Below are positions 34,974 through 44,180 of a stretch of DNA of 64,000 nucleotides, piece by piece. The stretch lies in the NCBI GenBank assembly GCA_937936785.1, contig CALDDQ010000006.1, positions 1 through 64,000 of the forward strand, read 5' to 3'. The notes under the pieces were generated by a model. That model searched no databases, was not told the origin of the DNA, and saw nothing but the letters and a program-made list of their open reading frames with translations. How positions within the stretch are numbered: the first letter of the stretch is position 1; every line of letters starts with the position of its first letter. The position numbers were made by a program, and so were the translations under genes. This DNA comes from an uncultured Endomicrobiia bacterium (GTDB lineage: Bacteria; Elusimicrobiota; Endomicrobiia; DTEH01).

Positions 34974-37900
34974 CTAATATTTTACAACAATAGTACCTCT
35001 AAAACTCTTTTCCTTAAAACTATCTCCTTGTGGTTTGGCTGTTATATTATAAACATAAACACCAGGTAAAACATAATCTCCATTATTATCTTTACCATCA
35101 AAAAATAAAATATTTGTCTGTTTGCTTTTCAAATCACAAACTTTTTGTCCTGATAAATTATATAATTCACCAATTAAAAACGAATCTGTCCTGTAAACAA
35201 AATTTATTTCATCATTTATTCCATCACCATTTGGTGTAATTATTCTTTTATACGGAGAACAACCTAATATTGTTAACTTATCTTCATATTCTTCTGTTTT
35301 TAAAAACAATCTATAACTACCTAAATACTGTGTCTTAAAAACTAACCTGTTTGATTCTTTTGATATTTTATTATAAAAAACAGGTTGCCAGTTTATCCCA
35401 TCAAAAAATTGTAATTCATAATTATTTGTCGTTTCAGGCAACATAATAGTTATTTCAACAAAAGTGTCAAGTTTAGTTTTTTCTGAAGAAACAATATAAT
35501 ATCTCGGATAACTTTGTGTTTCCAAATCTGTTCTACGAACTACTGTTATCATTGTTTCACCAATATCTTTTTTTGATGTTGTAACTATTAAAGTTTTATC
35601 GTTAGAAGTGAACAAAATCGCTGGTTCAAAATTGTATAACCTTGCAATATTGTTTCCTGAACTTTCAATATTCCACAAATTTTGTGTTTTGATAATATAA
35701 TAGTATTCTATATTACCTGCAGTTTCGTCAATAAAAAATGTTGATGTTGTTATTGACAACAATGTTTTTTGAGTTGAAGTAAAATCTATTGTGCGGTAAA
35801 TTTTATAACTATGAAAATCTATAAAATCGCTCTCATCTTCATTTTTACTAACATTTAACCATTTTAGTAAAATACCTTTTGCATCTGAAGATATCGTTAT
35901 ACCAGAAGGGTCTAACGGTCTTGTGTTCGGAGTAAAAAATTTGTTCACCTGGCTTATACTGTTTCGCCCATATGAATCATATCCTTCAACCAACCAATAA
36001 TAAGTTGTAAATCCTGAAAATAATAAAGTTGTAACTTTATATTTTGGTTCAAAAGTTAATATTTCTGTTTTTATATTAAACGAAGCTGAAGATGAAATTA
36101 TAAGTTTATAAGTAAATGTATCTATTGAAACTACGGGATTTACTGGTGACCAGGTAAATTCTGGTAAAGAAGTTATAGATAAATTGTTTAGTGGGTAAGA
36201 TAATGTAATACCATATTCTGGTAAAATAAATGTTTTTGTTGAAGAAATTGTTTCTAAAAAATCTGTATCGTAAGAAATTATCCGCCAGTAATATGTTCCT
36301 GCAGAAATTAAATAATCTGTCAAATTATATTGTGGAACATTTATAGAACTTACAATTGTTAAAAAACTAAAATTTGATATTGAAGAAATTTCTATTCTAT
36401 ACCTAACTATATCAAAAATGTCAGTGTCTGTAGCAGTACTGAAATAAAATGTATATGGTAAAGAAATTATTTTATCTATCGGATCTAAAAGTATAACTTG
36501 TGTAGGTGGTTTAATGTCATACCTCGCCCAAAAACGTCTTGTAATAGATTGTGTTTTGTTGTTAAAAGTATCTATAGCAACTACGTACCAATAATATGTA
36601 GTATCATCTTGAAGTGATAACTCTAAAGTTGTTGAAGTTTGTGATATATGATATATTGTGCTATTTAACCATTGGTTAGTTGTAACATTAACTTCATAAT
36701 AAAAATTGTCATTTTCATAATCGGAAGAAGGTTTCCATTGTAAAACTATATTTGACGATATAGATATATAATCATCCGTTGGAAAAAACAGTTCTGGAAC
36801 AAGTGGAGCTAAATTTTTTATTACAAAAGTAAAAGTAGAGTTTGATACAGTATTCCCTGTCCTGGTAGAAATTGCGTTAACATACCAATAATATGTGTTG
36901 TTAATTTTTAAAATTTCATCTCCAAGAATATATTCTGACATAACTAATCCTGCAGATGAATGGTAGATAAAAGAAAAATCTGCTTTTGTAGAAATTATTA
37001 TGTTATATCTTACAAAATCAAACGGGTCAGGATCGTAAGTTTGTTGCCAAGAAAAAGTTGTTTTTGGTAAAGAAAATGTTGAACCATTTGAAGGTGAGAT
37101 TAAATTAAATGGCACCGGCGATTGAGCAATATAATCTAAAACAAAAACAAATGTAGAACTACAAATTCTATAATTTAATTCTTCATCAAAAGATATCACT
37201 CGCCAATAAAATGTTGTATTGTCTTGAACAACTGGAAGAATTATATTATTATTTGTTGTTTCAGAAGAAATATAAAAATTAAATGTTGAATAAGAAGAAA
37301 AATCTATCTTATAAGTTATCAAAGTTCCTTCAGGATCTGAAGAACTTTGCCATGAAAAACTTACCTCGGAACTTATTACAATCTCGTTATTATTAGGTGA
37401 CAACAACTGAAATTCAGTAGGATAGTTGTTTAATATTAAAAAAGTTCTTACTACAGTTTCACTGGAAAGTACTGGAGGTGGGTTGCCATTATCATAGATA
37501 ATAATTTTCCAAAAATATGTAGTAAAATTTAACAATGGTACCGAAGGAATATAAAATGAAGTTCCCGGTAATAAATTTACTGTTGTTGTATCGAAATTAT
37601 TCCAATAAACAAGTGTTTGTGTAGAAATTCCTCCTTTAATATCTGTATCAAATCCTTCCTCCCAATCAAATCTTGGCATAAAGTATCTTGTAGTTAAATT
37701 GTTTAACGGATTTAATAATTTTGCAGTGGCTGGGGGTAAGTTTATTGCATCTGTAAAAAACCAATATGTGGTTGTAGAATATGAAAACTCACCATAAATT
37801 TCATCCCAAACTTTTATCCGCCAAAAGTATGTTGTTTCTTCCTCCAAAGTAAAATCTGTTAAATGATAAAATGTTGCATATTTAAGTTTGTCTGTTGTGG

Positions 37901-39185
37901 TATAGTAAATACTATTTAATATTTCTGGTTCATCAGAAAAAGTAGAAATTATCAGTTGATAATAAACTTTACTATACGGATCAGGATCGTAAGTAGAAGT
38001 CCAGGAAAATATTGGATTTAGTGTATTTACAAATGGTACTGGATCTATGTAAGAACCTGTCCCAGGAAAAATTAGATAGTTATTTATTGGAGAATCATTT
38101 ATGTTGTTAACAAAAAAATAGTTCGTTGTAGATTGTGAGGTTAACATAGCAACATCTGTTGCAATAATATACCACCAATATGTTGTATTTTCAGTCCAAC
38201 CACCAAAAATACTTGGTAATGTAAATGAAGAATAATTTATTCCTAAAACCGCAACGGCAAAACCTTCTAAATTGCTTATGGATGAAACATACAATTTGTA
38301 AGTTATATAATCATTCGGGTCAGGGTCAAACGCATCGGTCCAGTCAAAAAATACTCCATCTGGAATACTTGTCGTAGTAGAGTTCATCACAGGATGTATC
38401 AAACTTACCGCAAAAGGTGGTTCAGAAGTATGGTTTATAACAAATTTTCCTTGATTCTCATTTTGCACCGACCAGGAAGATAACCATTCCAAATCAATAC
38501 ATTTTATCCGCCAATAATAGGTTGTGTTATCAAATAAAGATAACGCATCAAAATTTAGTTCGCTTGAAGTAATGTTACTAACAACATTTGCACCAGTAAT
38601 ATCAGGTGGCGTAGAACTGAAAAGTTTATTTGGGAAAGTTGAATAATAAAGTTCATATTTTAAGGTATCGCCATAAGGAACATCTATATCACTAACATCT
38701 GGCCAATCAAAAACTATATTTTGTGAAACAACAACTGTCCCGTTTGTTGGATAAATCAAATTAAATGATGGAGGAGAATTGTTTGTTGGTGTTCCAAAAG
38801 GTCGTGAACTGTTAGAATCTATTGTTGACATAACTTCACCAGAAGTTGAAGTAGAAGATTTTATTGCAAAAAAGTAGGTTTTATTATTTTCTAAATTATA
38901 GAATGTATAAGAAGTAACTTCACCTTGTAGAGGTGATGTCGATATAACAACACGATACGGATATATATTCTCTGAAGAATTGTTTACCCAATCTAACTCT
39001 GTGGACAAAATTTTATACGTAGAAACACGAATTTCATACATTGCAATAGGTTCTGCAGAAACTGGCACTGTCCATTGTAATTTTATTTGTCTCCAATTAA
39101 CATTTGTAACAGATAAATCTGTAATAGCTTCAGGTGCTGAAAATAACGAGTTTATTAAAACAAATAAAATTATTATAATACTCAT
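34974..39185 (-). CDS. Cassette copy A: giant secreted fibronectin-III-repeat protein
   Basis: The protein has 1403 residues with a short hydrophobic leader (IIIILFVLINSLFSAPEA). An FN3 domain starts at about residue 20 (ITDLSVTNVNWRQIKLQW), and about ten further FN3-like units follow with the TTYYW-x-V-x-A-x-D signature. The C-terminus combines a CHU_C-like motif (ITPNGDGINDEINF) with a FlgD-like end (LPGVYVYNITA ... RGTIVVKY), typical of surface-exported proteins. It is the first gene of the eight-gene run, and a TATAAT -10 (39219-39224, minus strand) lies upstream without a good -35. Its stop abuts the LysM-barrel gene. A paralogue of 25722-31463, shorter by about 500 residues. Confidence 0.8.
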   Translation of the reverse strand: MSIIIILFVLINSLFSAPEAITDLSVTNVNWRQIKLQWTVPVSAEPIAMYEIRVSTYKILSTELDWVNNSSENIYPYRVVISTSPLQGEVTSYTFYNLENNKTYFFAIKSSTSTSGEVMSTIDSNSSRPFGTPTNNSPPSFNLIYPTNGTVVVSQNIVFDWPDVSDIDVPYGDTLKYELYYSTFPNKLFSSTPPDITGANVVSNITSSELNFDALSLFDNTTYYWRIKCIDLEWLSSWSVQNENQGKFVINHTSEPPFAVSLIHPVMNSTTTSIPDGVFFDWTDAFDPDPNDYITYKLYVSSISNLEGFAVAVLGINYSSFTLPSIFGGWTENTTYWWYIIATDVAMLTSQSTTNYFFVNNINDSPINNYLIFPGTGSYIDPVPFVNTLNPIFSWTSTYDPDPYSKVYYQLIISTFSDEPEILNSIYYTTTDKLKYATFYHLTDFTLEEETTYFWRIKVWDEIYGEFSYSTTTYWFFTDAINLPPATAKLLNPLNNLTTRYFMPRFDWEEGFDTDIKGGISTQTLVYWNNFDTTTVNLLPGTSFYIPSVPLLNFTTYFWKIIIYDNGNPPPVLSSETVVRTFLILNNYPTEFQLLSPNNNEIVISSEVSFSWQSSSDPEGTLITYKIDFSSYSTFNFYISSETTNNNIILPVVQDNTTFYWRVISFDEELNYRICSSTFVFVLDYIAQSPVPFNLISPSNGSTFSLPKTTFSWQQTYDPDPFDFVRYNIIISTKADFSFIYHSSAGLVMSEYILGDEILKINNTYYWYVNAISTRTGNTVSNSTFTFVIKNLAPLVPELFFPTDDYISISSNIVLQWKPSSDYENDNFYYEVNVTTNQWLNSTIYHISQTSTTLELSLQDDTTYYWYVVAIDTFNNKTQSITRRFWARYDIKPPTQVILLDPIDKIISLPYTFYFSTATDTDIFDIVRYRIEISSISNFSFLTIVSSINVPQYNLTDYLISAGTYYWRIISYDTDFLETISSTKTFILPEYGITLSYPLNNLSITSLPEFTWSPVNPVVSIDTFTYKLIISSSASFNIKTEILTFEPKYKVTTLLFSGFTTYYWLVEGYDSYGRNSISQVNKFFTPNTRPLDPSGITISSDAKGILLKWLNVSKNEDESDFIDFHSYKIYRTIDFTSTQKTLLSITTSTFFIDETAGNIEYYYIIKTQNLWNIESSGNNIARLYNFEPAILFTSNDKTLIVTTSKKDIGETMITVVRRTDLETQSYPRYYIVSSEKTKLDTFVEITIMLPETTNNYELQFFDGINWQPVFYNKISKESNRLVFKTQYLGSYRLFLKTEEYEDKLTILGCSPYKRIITPNGDGINDEINFVYRTDSFLIGELYNLSGQKVCDLKSKQTNILFFDGKDNNGDYVLPGVYVYNITAKPQGDSFKEKSFRGTIVVKY

Positions 39186-39236
39186 AGAAATTTTTATTTA
39201 GTACCGAACAACCACTATATTATACTATTTTTTTTG

Positions 39237-39470
39237 TTATATTGAAGTTGTAATCAATGTTTCAGTTGACTCTACACCGACTACTTTTCGTATTCTTGAA
39301 ATTACCAACCAACTAAGTTCTGATAGATCTTTAGTTTCTACATCTAACACTAAATCCCATCGGCCAAATACAGCTGTTATGTGACTTATCCCTTCTATAA
39401 CTCTAAATTTCTCCAACACATGTTTATCTTTTCCAGCTTTTAGTTTTACCAAAATTAAAGCTGTGGTCAT
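39237..39470 (-). CDS. Stand-alone Lrp/AsnC ligand-binding (RAM) domain protein
   Basis: This protein of 77 residues has only the alpha/beta RAM domain of Lrp-family regulators (ALILVKLKAGKDKHVLEKF, ITAVFGRWDLVLDVETKD, VGVESTETLITTS). There is no helix-turn-helix. Such orphans form oligomers that bind amino acids and may act on other proteins. It follows nnrE in the same direction with an AAGGAG-like site 7-8 bp upstream of its ATG. Confidence 0.85.
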   Translation of the reverse strand: MTTALILVKLKAGKDKHVLEKFRVIEGISHITAVFGRWDLVLDVETKDLSELSWLVISRIRKVVGVESTETLITTSI

Positions 39471-39505
39471 AATTTTTTTCTCCTTTGGTTAAGTTTTATT
39501 TTAAA

Positions 39506-40147
39506 TTATCCAGGATACCCAATATCTGCAATTATTACTTTCCCTAAAAACTTTTTTGTAATATTGTTTCTAAAACCTTTTTTCAAAAAACCCATTGTTA
39601 TTGTATAATCAGATTTTATTGCAATACCCATTACATCTCCAGTATCACCATTTATTCCTGAAGGTATGTCTATTGAAACAACTTTTTTTCCTGAATTGTT
39701 AATTTTCTCTATTATCCTTAAATATTTTCCAGAAATGTTTCTGTTAAGCCCAATTCCAAACAATGCATCAATTATTAAGTTATATCTATTTAAATTTTTT
39801 ACTTCTTCGAATTTTAAACAATTAACTTCTAACTTTTTTATTATTTTCAAATTAAGTTTTGTATCACCGGAATAACTATTCTCTTTTTCACAAAGAACAA
39901 CATCAATATCGTAATCCTTAAGTTTCAAATATCTTGCAACAACAAAACCATCTCCAGCATTTTTTCCCGGACCACAAAATATTATTATCCTACTTTTTTT
40001 GTTAAATCTTGAGATAACAAATTCTGCTACACTTTTGCCTGCGTTCTCCATTAATACAAAAGATGGAATAAAATATTTTTCATTTGCATCTTTATCTAAT
40101 TTATAAATTTGTTTTATACTAAGATATTTTTTACGACTAACTTTCAT
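39506..40147 (-). CDS. nnrE: NAD(P)H-hydrate epimerase
   Basis: This protein of 213 residues is a stand-alone YjeF_N domain: an N-terminal ENAGKSVAEFVI, the Rossmann loop FCGPGKNAGDGFVVARYLK, LIIDALFGIGLNRNISG and the late VSIDIPSGINGDTGDVMG. It repairs damaged NADH/NADPH hydrates by interconverting epimers. The usual fused dehydratase (YjeF_C/NnrD) is absent from the gene. Its ATG overlaps the end of polX by 4 bp. Confidence 0.92.
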   Translation of the reverse strand: MKVSRKKYLSIKQIYKLDKDANEKYFIPSFVLMENAGKSVAEFVISRFNKKSRIIIFCGPGKNAGDGFVVARYLKLKDYDIDVVLCEKENSYSGDTKLNLKIIKKLEVNCLKFEEVKNLNRYNLIIDALFGIGLNRNISGKYLRIIEKINNSGKKVVSIDIPSGINGDTGDVMGIAIKSDYTITMGFLKKGFRNNITKKFLGKVIIADIGYPG

Positions 40148-41871
40148 TTTTTAAAATTTAAATACTTTTCAATTTCTTTGGCTGACATTGTATTAACCAC
40201 ATCTTTTCTCTCTAACCATCCACGACGTGCAACATTTATCCCGTAAGAAATATAATTTAAATGTTTTATACTATGAGCATCTGTCCCGATACAAAACTTT
40301 ACTCCATTTTCTTTCCCATATTTCGTATTTATATCATTTAAATCAAGCCGATCTGGGTATGCATTTATTTCCATTAAAACATTATATCTTTTCGCTGCTT
40401 CTATAATTTTTGATATATTAACTTTATATGAATCACGTTTTAACAAAATTCTTCCTGTTGGATGCGATATTGCATGAACATATCTGTTTTCCATTGCTCG
40501 TAAAATACGGTCAGTAATCTGTTCTTCTGATTGTTTAAATCCTGTGTGTATTGCAGCAATAACAAAATCTATCTGTGCTAAAATTTCATCTGAATAATCT
40601 AAACTTCCATCTGATAAAATATCAACTTCTGTACCACAAAATATTTTTAGTTTTGTTCTATTACTAACTTTTTTTATTTCAGAAATTTTTTTTTGTAATT
40701 CTTTTTCATCCAAACCATGTGCTACTTTTAAACTTTTAGAATGATCACATATTATTATCCATTCATAGCCTAATTCTTCTGATGAATGAACAATTTCTTC
40801 AATTGTATTCATCCCATCACTGAAAGTCGAGTGTATATGTGTATCCCCTTTTATATCTTTTAAACTTAAAAGTTTTGGTAGTTTATTTTGTTTTGCAAAC
40901 AATATTTCTCCTTGTCCTTCTCTTAATTCTGGTTCTACATATTGTAAACCTAATATATTATACACTTCATCTTCTGTCTTGCCACAAACATATTTTTTTG
41001 TATCAACTTCAAATACTCCATATTCAGAAATACTATATCCTTTTTCTAAAGCATACTCTCGTAGTTGAATATTATGTTCCTTTGAACCAGTAAAGTATTG
41101 CAATGCAGAACCGTAAGAACTTTTTTTTATCAATCTTAAATCTACTTGAACATTTTTGTTTATAACAATACTCGCTTTTGTTTCTCCCTGAGACAAAACT
41201 TTTTTTACTCCGGGATATTTAGTAAACTTTTCTATCACAGAAAAATCGTTTTCTTTTTTTGGACAACATAAAATATCAATATCTCCTACAGTTTCTTTCT
41301 TTCTCCTAAAAGAACCACAAACATCTATTTTAGATATTGTTTCATCTTCGGTTAAAAAAGATGTTATATCTTTTGACAAACTTTCTGCTTCGTTATATAA
41401 TAACCTAAGACCCGATTCTGATTTGAAATTTATACCGTCTAAAATATTTTGAACAACTTTTTTTCCAAAACCTTCCAAATTTTCTAACACACCACGCTGG
41501 GCATATTCTTTCAACATCTTAACATTTTCTATTCCAAATTTCTGGTATAAAAGTTTTGTTCTTTTTGGTCCCATACCAGGAACTGACATTATTTCTATTA
41601 AACTCTCAGGGAACTGTTTTTTTAAATCTTCATAATAAACAATTTTTCCTGTGAATAAATATTCTAAAATTTTTTCACCAATACCTTTCCCAATACCGTC
41701 TAATGTATAAAGTTTTTCAGGATTATTTTTAAACTCTTCAATAGGTTTAGGCAAATTCTCTATAGTTTTTATAGCTTTTTCATAAGCACGAATTTTAAAT
41801 ATATTCTCATCAATTAAATAAAGATATTGAACAATTTTTGTCAACAAATCTATAAGTTCTTGATTTTTCAT
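40144..41871 (-). CDS. polX: Family X DNA polymerase with PHP domain
   Basis: This protein of 575 residues has the standard bacterial PolX layout. N-terminal helix-hairpin-helix region (LYTLDGIGKGIGEKILEYL, IMSVPGMGPKRTKLLYQKFG). Nucleotidyltransferase palm with CGSFRRKKETVGDIDILCCP and the third acidic strand VQVDLRLI. C-terminal PHP phosphoesterase (GDTHIHSTFSDGMN, EWIIICDHSKSLKVAHGL, CGTEVDILSDGSLDY, AISHPTGRILLKRD, CIGTDAHS). The PHP part gives 3'-5' exonuclease and AP-site activities in studied homologues. It acts in base-excision-type repair and is the first gene before nnrE and the RAM gene. Confidence 0.95.
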   Translation of the reverse strand: MKNQELIDLLTKIVQYLYLIDENIFKIRAYEKAIKTIENLPKPIEEFKNNPEKLYTLDGIGKGIGEKILEYLFTGKIVYYEDLKKQFPESLIEIMSVPGMGPKRTKLLYQKFGIENVKMLKEYAQRGVLENLEGFGKKVVQNILDGINFKSESGLRLLYNEAESLSKDITSFLTEDETISKIDVCGSFRRKKETVGDIDILCCPKKENDFSVIEKFTKYPGVKKVLSQGETKASIVINKNVQVDLRLIKKSSYGSALQYFTGSKEHNIQLREYALEKGYSISEYGVFEVDTKKYVCGKTEDEVYNILGLQYVEPELREGQGEILFAKQNKLPKLLSLKDIKGDTHIHSTFSDGMNTIEEIVHSSEELGYEWIIICDHSKSLKVAHGLDEKELQKKISEIKKVSNRTKLKIFCGTEVDILSDGSLDYSDEILAQIDFVIAAIHTGFKQSEEQITDRILRAMENRYVHAISHPTGRILLKRDSYKVNISKIIEAAKRYNVLMEINAYPDRLDLNDINTKYGKENGVKFCIGTDAHSIKHLNYISYGINVARRGWLERKDVVNTMSAKEIEKYLNFKK

Positions 41872-41956
41872 AATATTTAGTTATAAGAAAAGTTCTCTTA
41901 AGTGACAAGAATTAAATATCATAATTATTATTTTTTTTGTAATTTTTGTTACATTA

Positions 41957-41984
41957 TTGTATTTTACTACAAAATTTTTATACT
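41957..41984 (+). promoter_or_regulatory. Promoter of the lone plus-strand gene, possibly giving a leaderless mRNA
   Basis: TTGTAT (41957-41962), a 16-bp spacer and TATACT (41979-41984) form a fair sigma70-type promoter. Transcription would begin near 41991, only a few bases before the ATG at 41993 or the ATG at 41999. No Shine-Dalgarno is visible, so the mRNA could be leaderless. Confidence 0.45.
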
Positions 41985-41992
41985 AAAATTCA

Positions 41993-42814
41993 ATGAGAAT
42001 GAAAAAGATACTTTTAGTTTTATTATTTATCTTAAGTTTTACTACTAACACTATTTTCGGGTTTGATTTTCTTATAAACTTATTTTTTGGAATGTTACCC
42101 CAACCAGTCCGTAGTGCATTTAAAGGCGAAGGATTAGAAAATAAACAATTTCAATATGGTTTTGGCAACTGCGCATTCACTTCTTTAAGTTATCTTAATT
42201 CTGAACTAAAAATTAGTCATGGAAGTTTTTTTGATGAATACAAGTTTGAAAAACCTACATTTACTACTTTTGCAGCATATATTTCACATGTTTCTACACC
42301 TGTTTTTTTAACTGTTTATCCCGGCTGGCAATTAGAACTTGAAGTTGGTTTTGGAGGAACTGTTTATGATTCTGCTGCAAGACAATTAACTGAAAAATTT
42401 TATTTTTCTGGATTGTCAGGATTTAATTGGCAGATATATCGTTCCGCTGAAATTAAAAAATATTCCTGGACATTAAATCTTGGGTTCGGATATAAACTTC
42501 ACTCTTTTCTAAATGAACAGATTTATTATAATCTGCAGACAGGAGTTATCCTAATTCCTAACATATTAAGTTCTTCTTTAGAATATCTCTCAACATTACA
42601 AGGAGGAAAATTTTTTATTTTAAGATCTACTGCAGAAAAATTTCAGTCCAAAGAACACACAGCATCTTTTAGTTTAAACTGGTTCATTAATGAAAAATAT
42701 ATCCTAAAACTTGGTACAACAATAAAAAATTATTCCACTGTAGAAATTTTAAACCCAAGTAGAGAAATAAAAATTAACTTTTATGGTATCTTTATCTCTT
42801 TGTTAACTAAATAA
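41993..42814 (+). CDS. Predicted outer-membrane barrel protein of unknown family
   Basis: The only confident gene on the plus strand. The protein has 273 residues with a signal peptide (ILLVLLFILSFTTNTIFG) and then strand-rich sequence with aromatic girdles (LELEVGFGGTVYDSAARQL, WTLNLGFGYKLHSFLNEQIY, HTASFSLNWFINEKYILKLG, IKINFYGIFISLL) ending in a barrel-like terminal strand. I do not recognise the family. Two near-adjacent ATGs (41993, 41999) are possible starts. It converges with the PorV gene (104 bp gap), where a weak inverted repeat GAACAAAA/TTTTGTTC might terminate both. Confidence 0.6.
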   Translation: MRMKKILLVLLFILSFTTNTIFGFDFLINLFFGMLPQPVRSAFKGEGLENKQFQYGFGNCAFTSLSYLNSELKISHGSFFDEYKFEKPTFTTFAAYISHVSTPVFLTVYPGWQLELEVGFGGTVYDSAARQLTEKFYFSGLSGFNWQIYRSAEIKKYSWTLNLGFGYKLHSFLNEQIYYNLQTGVILIPNILSSSLEYLSTLQGGKFFILRSTAEKFQSKEHTASFSLNWFINEKYILKLGTTIKNYSTVEILNPSREIKINFYGIFISLLTK

Positions 42815-42918
42815 ATCTTTTATTTCGCTTAATTATTAAATGAACAAAAATATATTTTAGGGATTATATAAAAATTTTGTTCAAATAATAACCACCATTT
42901 TATTTTTTAAGAAAAGTG

Positions 42919-43836
42919 TTAAAACTTTATTCCAAATGAAACCCGGTTAGTAATACCTAAATCACCATAAGGAACAAAAGCATAGTCAAGTTTATAGTTT
43001 TTGTAGTTTCCACCGAGACCTAAAGTTATACCTTTTAGTCCACCTTCTACATCTTTGGTTATTGTTGTGTATCCGAACCGACCAGATACACTAATATCTT
43101 TGCTTACTCTATAGTTGTATTCTCCACCAACCCCTATTATCATTTCATTGTCTGACGGCAGGGTTATATCAAGTGCTGTTGTAAGATTGCTAATTATCTT
43201 ATATCCTGCACCTATTTTTATATTCATTGGCAGTGGGGCTTCTTCTGAGATATATTTTAGTCCTGTGCCGAGATTTTGTAAGACAACTCCAACTGATAAT
43301 TTTTCATCACTGAACTTTTTCATTGCTCCTATATCAACTGCAAATGCAGTCGCTGTTTCTTTGATTTTACTTGAAATGTATTTTGCACTCGCTCCAAGTG
43401 CTATACCTGAGATTTCTCTTGCATAAGATATTGTTATTGCTAAATCATTAGGGTTAAAATCTTCTGCTGGATTTCCGTCTTCATCTGCTCCTTTTAATGT
43501 CCCATAATTGACATACTGAATACCTGCTCCAAAATTTCCTACCTCTGTTGGATGAACATAAAATAAATTGTTGTAACTTATTTCTTCAAACCAAACTGCA
43601 TGCATAAGTGATACTTCTTTTTGTGAGATGTTATTAAGCCCGGATGGGTTCCAGTATATCGCTGTTGCATCATCTGATATTCCTACAAATGCACAACCCA
43701 TCGCAGTTGCTCTTGCACCAGCACCGAGTTTTAAAAACTGTCCCCCTGTTGTCCCGACTTTGTCCTTGTTGATGAACGCACTCAAATGACTAACTACAAA
43801 TAAAATACTCATCAAAGAAATAATTGTTTTTTTCAT
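42919..43836 (-). CDS. PorV/PorQ-family outer-membrane protein
   Basis: This protein of 305 residues has a signal peptide and the PorV/UPF0164 signature GGQFLKLGAGARATAMGCAF followed by SDDATAIYWNPSGLNNI and ISYNNLFYVHPTEVGNFGAG. PorV proteins act in type IX secretion in Bacteroidota, but relatives occur widely in other didermal lineages, so a T9SS cannot be claimed from this alone. Its AGGAGG Shine-Dalgarno lies inside the last codons of hepT, and its ATG overlaps hepT's TGA. It is the last gene of the operon with NHL, mntA and hepT. Confidence 0.88.
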   Translation of the reverse strand: MKKTIISLMSILFVVSHLSAFINKDKVGTTGGQFLKLGAGARATAMGCAFVGISDDATAIYWNPSGLNNISQKEVSLMHAVWFEEISYNNLFYVHPTEVGNFGAGIQYVNYGTLKGADEDGNPAEDFNPNDLAITISYAREISGIALGASAKYISSKIKETATAFAVDIGAMKKFSDEKLSVGVVLQNLGTGLKYISEEAPLPMNIKIGAGYKIISNLTTALDITLPSDNEMIIGVGGEYNYRVSKDISVSGRFGYTTITKDVEGGLKGITLGLGGNYKNYKLDYAFVPYGDLGITNRVSFGIKF

Positions 43837-44180
43837 TTCTGCCTCCTGTTTTTCAAATTTTCCATTTGCTCTTTTAATTTTGGTAGTTCATGCTGAATAA
43901 TTTCCCATACAATTCTTAAACTGATGCCAAAATTTACATTAGCAATTCTATTCCTCAGTCCGAACATTCCTTGCCAGTCAATTTTAGGATATTTATTTCT
44001 TATCTCCTGCGGTATATATTTGGTTGCTTCACCTATTATTTCAAGATTTCTTACTACTGCATCTATGGTTTTTCTATCTTTCTCAAAATCACCAAATCCC
44101 ATATCCTTTACATAACTTTCAATCAATTTAATAGATTTCAGAATATCTTCCAAAAACAGTTTCCACTCCCTTTTAGACAT
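43833..44180 (-). CDS. hepT: HepT-like HEPN toxin with lost catalytic residues
   Basis: This protein of 115 residues belongs to the HepT (DUF86) family: RKTIDAVVRNLEIIGEATKYIP, EIRNKYPKIDWQGMFGLRNRIA and VWEIIQHELPKLKEQM. HepT RNases carry R-x4-H-x-Y, normally read as RNR(I/L)AHGYF. Here the DNA reads RNRIANVNFGI, so the catalytic His is Asn and the Tyr that MntA AMPylates is also Asn. The toxin is probably inactive. The start overlaps the end of mntA by 8 bp and the stop overlaps the porV start. Confidence 0.9.
   Translation of the reverse strand: MSKREWKLFLEDILKSIKLIESYVKDMGFGDFEKDRKTIDAVVRNLEIIGEATKYIPQEIRNKYPKIDWQGMFGLRNRIANVNFGISLRIVWEIIQHELPKLKEQMENLKNRRQK

Noticed and set aside
42815-42918. 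A rho-independent terminator between the convergent genes.
   Set aside because: Only a weak AT stem (GAACAAAA/TTTTGTTC) with a long loop is visible, too weak to annotate.
42919-43836. PorV as evidence for a type IX secretion system.
   Set aside because: No PorK/L/M/N/T or gliding genes are present in the window, and PorV relatives are widespread outside T9SS. The CHU_C/FlgD-like ends of the giant proteins are suggestive only.
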